Positions 5,948 through 6,500 of a DNA stretch of 6,500 nucleotides are shown piece after piece. Each line of letters starts with the position of its first letter. Within the stretch, counting starts at the first letter, position 1. The notes beneath the pieces were generated by a model. It was not told where the DNA came from. It was given only the letters and a program-made list of their open reading frames with translations, and ran no database searches. The position numbers were made by a program, and so were the translations under genes. The stretch is from Candidatus Thiosymbion ectosymbiont of Robbea hypermnestra. Its GTDB lineage: Bacteria; Pseudomonadota; Gammaproteobacteria; Chromatiales; Chromatiaceae. The stretch lies in contig JAIZWN010000488.1 in NCBI GenBank assembly GCA_020443945.1, positions 1 to 6,500 of the forward strand, read 5' to 3'.

Positions 5948-6073
5948 CTGATGATCCAATCCGGGGTACCGCTTTGCCGGCGCACTCCAAACTATCCGGC
6001 CGTCATTCCGGTTACTGCCGCTCTGACTTAGCCCACAGCATCATCGACAATGATAGCGGAGAACACGGAGACA

Positions 6074-6379
6074 ATGCCTGAACTCGCACGGTTTTTTGGA
6101 ATTATCATTCGGATGTATCTTGAAACGCATGGACCCCATCATACGGCGCATTTTCATGCGTATTACCAGCGTGAAACGGCTGTTTTTGGTATTGAACCCG
6201 TTGAGCTCATCGCCATCAGTAGCGGCGATAACATAGCCGATAGGATTGTAGCCGCTCTGAAATCAACCCCCAGACTCACCCTGGATCGGGATCTTAACGA
6301 ACCTGCCGGATGCCCATCCCACCGCCCTGCTGGTTTTCCTGCTGACCGAAGGCTCACTCAGCGATCAGGGAATCCGTGA
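6074..6379 (+). CDS. DUF4160 family protein, apparently degenerate in its C-terminal half
   Basis: From ATG 6074 the first ~50 residues are clearly DUF4160: MPELARFFGIIIRMY, then a His-rich AHFHAYY, then AVFGIEPVELIA. DUF4160 proteins are small (about 80-90 residues), of unknown biochemical role, and often sit next to a DUF2442 gene in a toxin-antitoxin-like pair; no DUF2442 gene is visible here. The usual LHxxEL-type C-terminal helix is missing: after about residue 50 the sequence no longer resembles the family, and the last ~30 residues (Pro/Arg-rich) look like out-of-frame reading. The His-rich loop has about three extra residues compared with the common HNPPHFHA form. An ATG at 6050 would add eight residues, but MPELARFF is the normal family start, with GGAG at 6067-6070 close upstream. 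It is probably a pseudogene or gene fusion remnant. Confidence 0.6.
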   Translation: MPELARFFGIIIRMYLETHGPHHTAHFHAYYQRETAVFGIEPVELIAISSGDNIADRIVAALKSTPRLTLDRDLNEPAGCPSHRPAGFPADRRLTQRSGNP

Positions 6380-6440
6380 CTTTGCCTGCCGGGCCGAATC
6401 CAGTGGCTTTCCGATTACAATAAAAGGTAGTGCTGTGATC
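6261..6440 (+). pseudogene. Possible protein-coding fragment in a second frame (unidentified)
   Basis: A frame different from that of DUF4160 is open from 6261, just after a TGA at 6258, to the window end. From about 6291 to 6430 it reads like real protein (LTNLPDAHPTALLVFLL, then LTEGSLSDQGIRDF, then ESSGFPITIKG), with mostly G or C at third codon positions. It has no start codon of its own and runs into the REP-like palindrome at 6443. It may be the continuation of the 6074 frame after a frameshift near 6285-6295, or a piece of another gene. I do not recognise the family. Confidence 0.35.
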
Positions 6441-6442
6441 TA

Positions 6443-6491
6443 TAGGATGATAGGACAGGCAAAGCCTAGCGTGGTCTCGCGCCCCATCCTA
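6443..6491. repeat. REP-like palindromic element at window edge
   Basis: TAGGATG (6443-6449) and CATCCTA (6485-6491) are perfect 7-bp inverted termini, and GGCAAAGCC lies between them. The core and the inner motif match the copy at 5813-5844, and the core matches the copy at 91-160. Confidence 0.55.
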
Positions 6492-6500
6492 CAGATTTTA

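Larger units (their letters stand above)
5646..6073. other. Gene-free repeat-rich stretch downstream of cbbO
   Basis: No credible coding sequence is seen here; open frames on either strand merely run through the repeats. The stretch holds a GCGGAGAACGCAGAGGAG motif (5693-5710) that recurs in diverged form as GCGGAGAACACGGAGACA (6056-6073). It also holds an inverted TAGGATG-family motif (about 5813-5844) and a 98-bp palindromic element (5850-5947). The remainder (5716-5812 and 5948-6055) shows nothing I can name. Confidence 0.55.

Noticed and set aside
5860..6081. 73-codon plus-strand frame downstream of cbbO
   Set aside because: It runs through the 98-bp palindromic element and low-complexity sequence, has only a GTG start inside the repeat, and shows no protein-like pattern.
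1..6500. CRISPR array, tRNA, rRNA or riboswitch
   Set aside because: No regularly spaced identical repeats and no cloverleaf or known aptamer core were found by eye on either strand.

Overview
The window looks like an accessory stretch of a fairly GC-rich bacterial chromosome. It is most likely from a proteobacterium with autotrophic or sulfur-oxidising relatives. That inference rests on a full-length CbbO-type protein (a Rubisco-activase partner, NorD family) and on dispersed TAGGATGGG-type palindromes with a relic of a REP-associated tyrosine transposase. No rRNA, tRNA or CRISPR array is visible, and the species cannot be named from the sequence.

Layout from left to right. Positions 1-328 carry no intact gene: there is a GC hairpin (56-80), a REP-like palindromic element (91-160) and the first ~29 codons of a dead RAYT transposase (203-289). 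A complete class II Fic AMP-transferase gene lies on the minus strand (1678-329). Next to its start codon is the left copy of a ~125-bp direct repeat (1688-1812). This repeat is a duplicate of the cbbO promoter region plus the first eleven codons of cbbO. A non-coding stretch (1819-2047) follows, then two tightly linked plus-strand genes of unknown function (2048-2590 and 2590-3099). The right copy of the repeat (3151-3277) leads into the intact 793-residue cbbO (3245-5626). The 3' part (5627-6500) is mostly repeat-rich or decayed: a small hairpin, a TAGGATG-type motif, a 98-bp palindromic element, a DUF4160 gene that loses its family resemblance halfway, a gene fragment in another frame, and a final REP-like palindrome at the window edge.

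How it fits together. The simplest reading is that fic and cbbO were once divergent neighbours sharing one short intergenic region. A ~1.3-kb module with two uncharacterised genes now separates them, and the promoter with the cbbO 5' end is present on both sides of it. Both copies keep an identical perfect 8-bp inverted repeat (TACTAATT, 7-nt spacer, AATTAGTA) over a consensus TTGACA -35 box, so the two-gene module may have acquired cbbO-like control. CbbO acts with the AAA+ protein CbbQ on Rubisco, but neither CbbQ nor Rubisco is encoded here. A run of nine C in the first codons of fic could make that gene phase-variable.

The best candidate for an undescribed system is the two-gene unit at 2048-3099. 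Its function is not known to me and I do not assign one.
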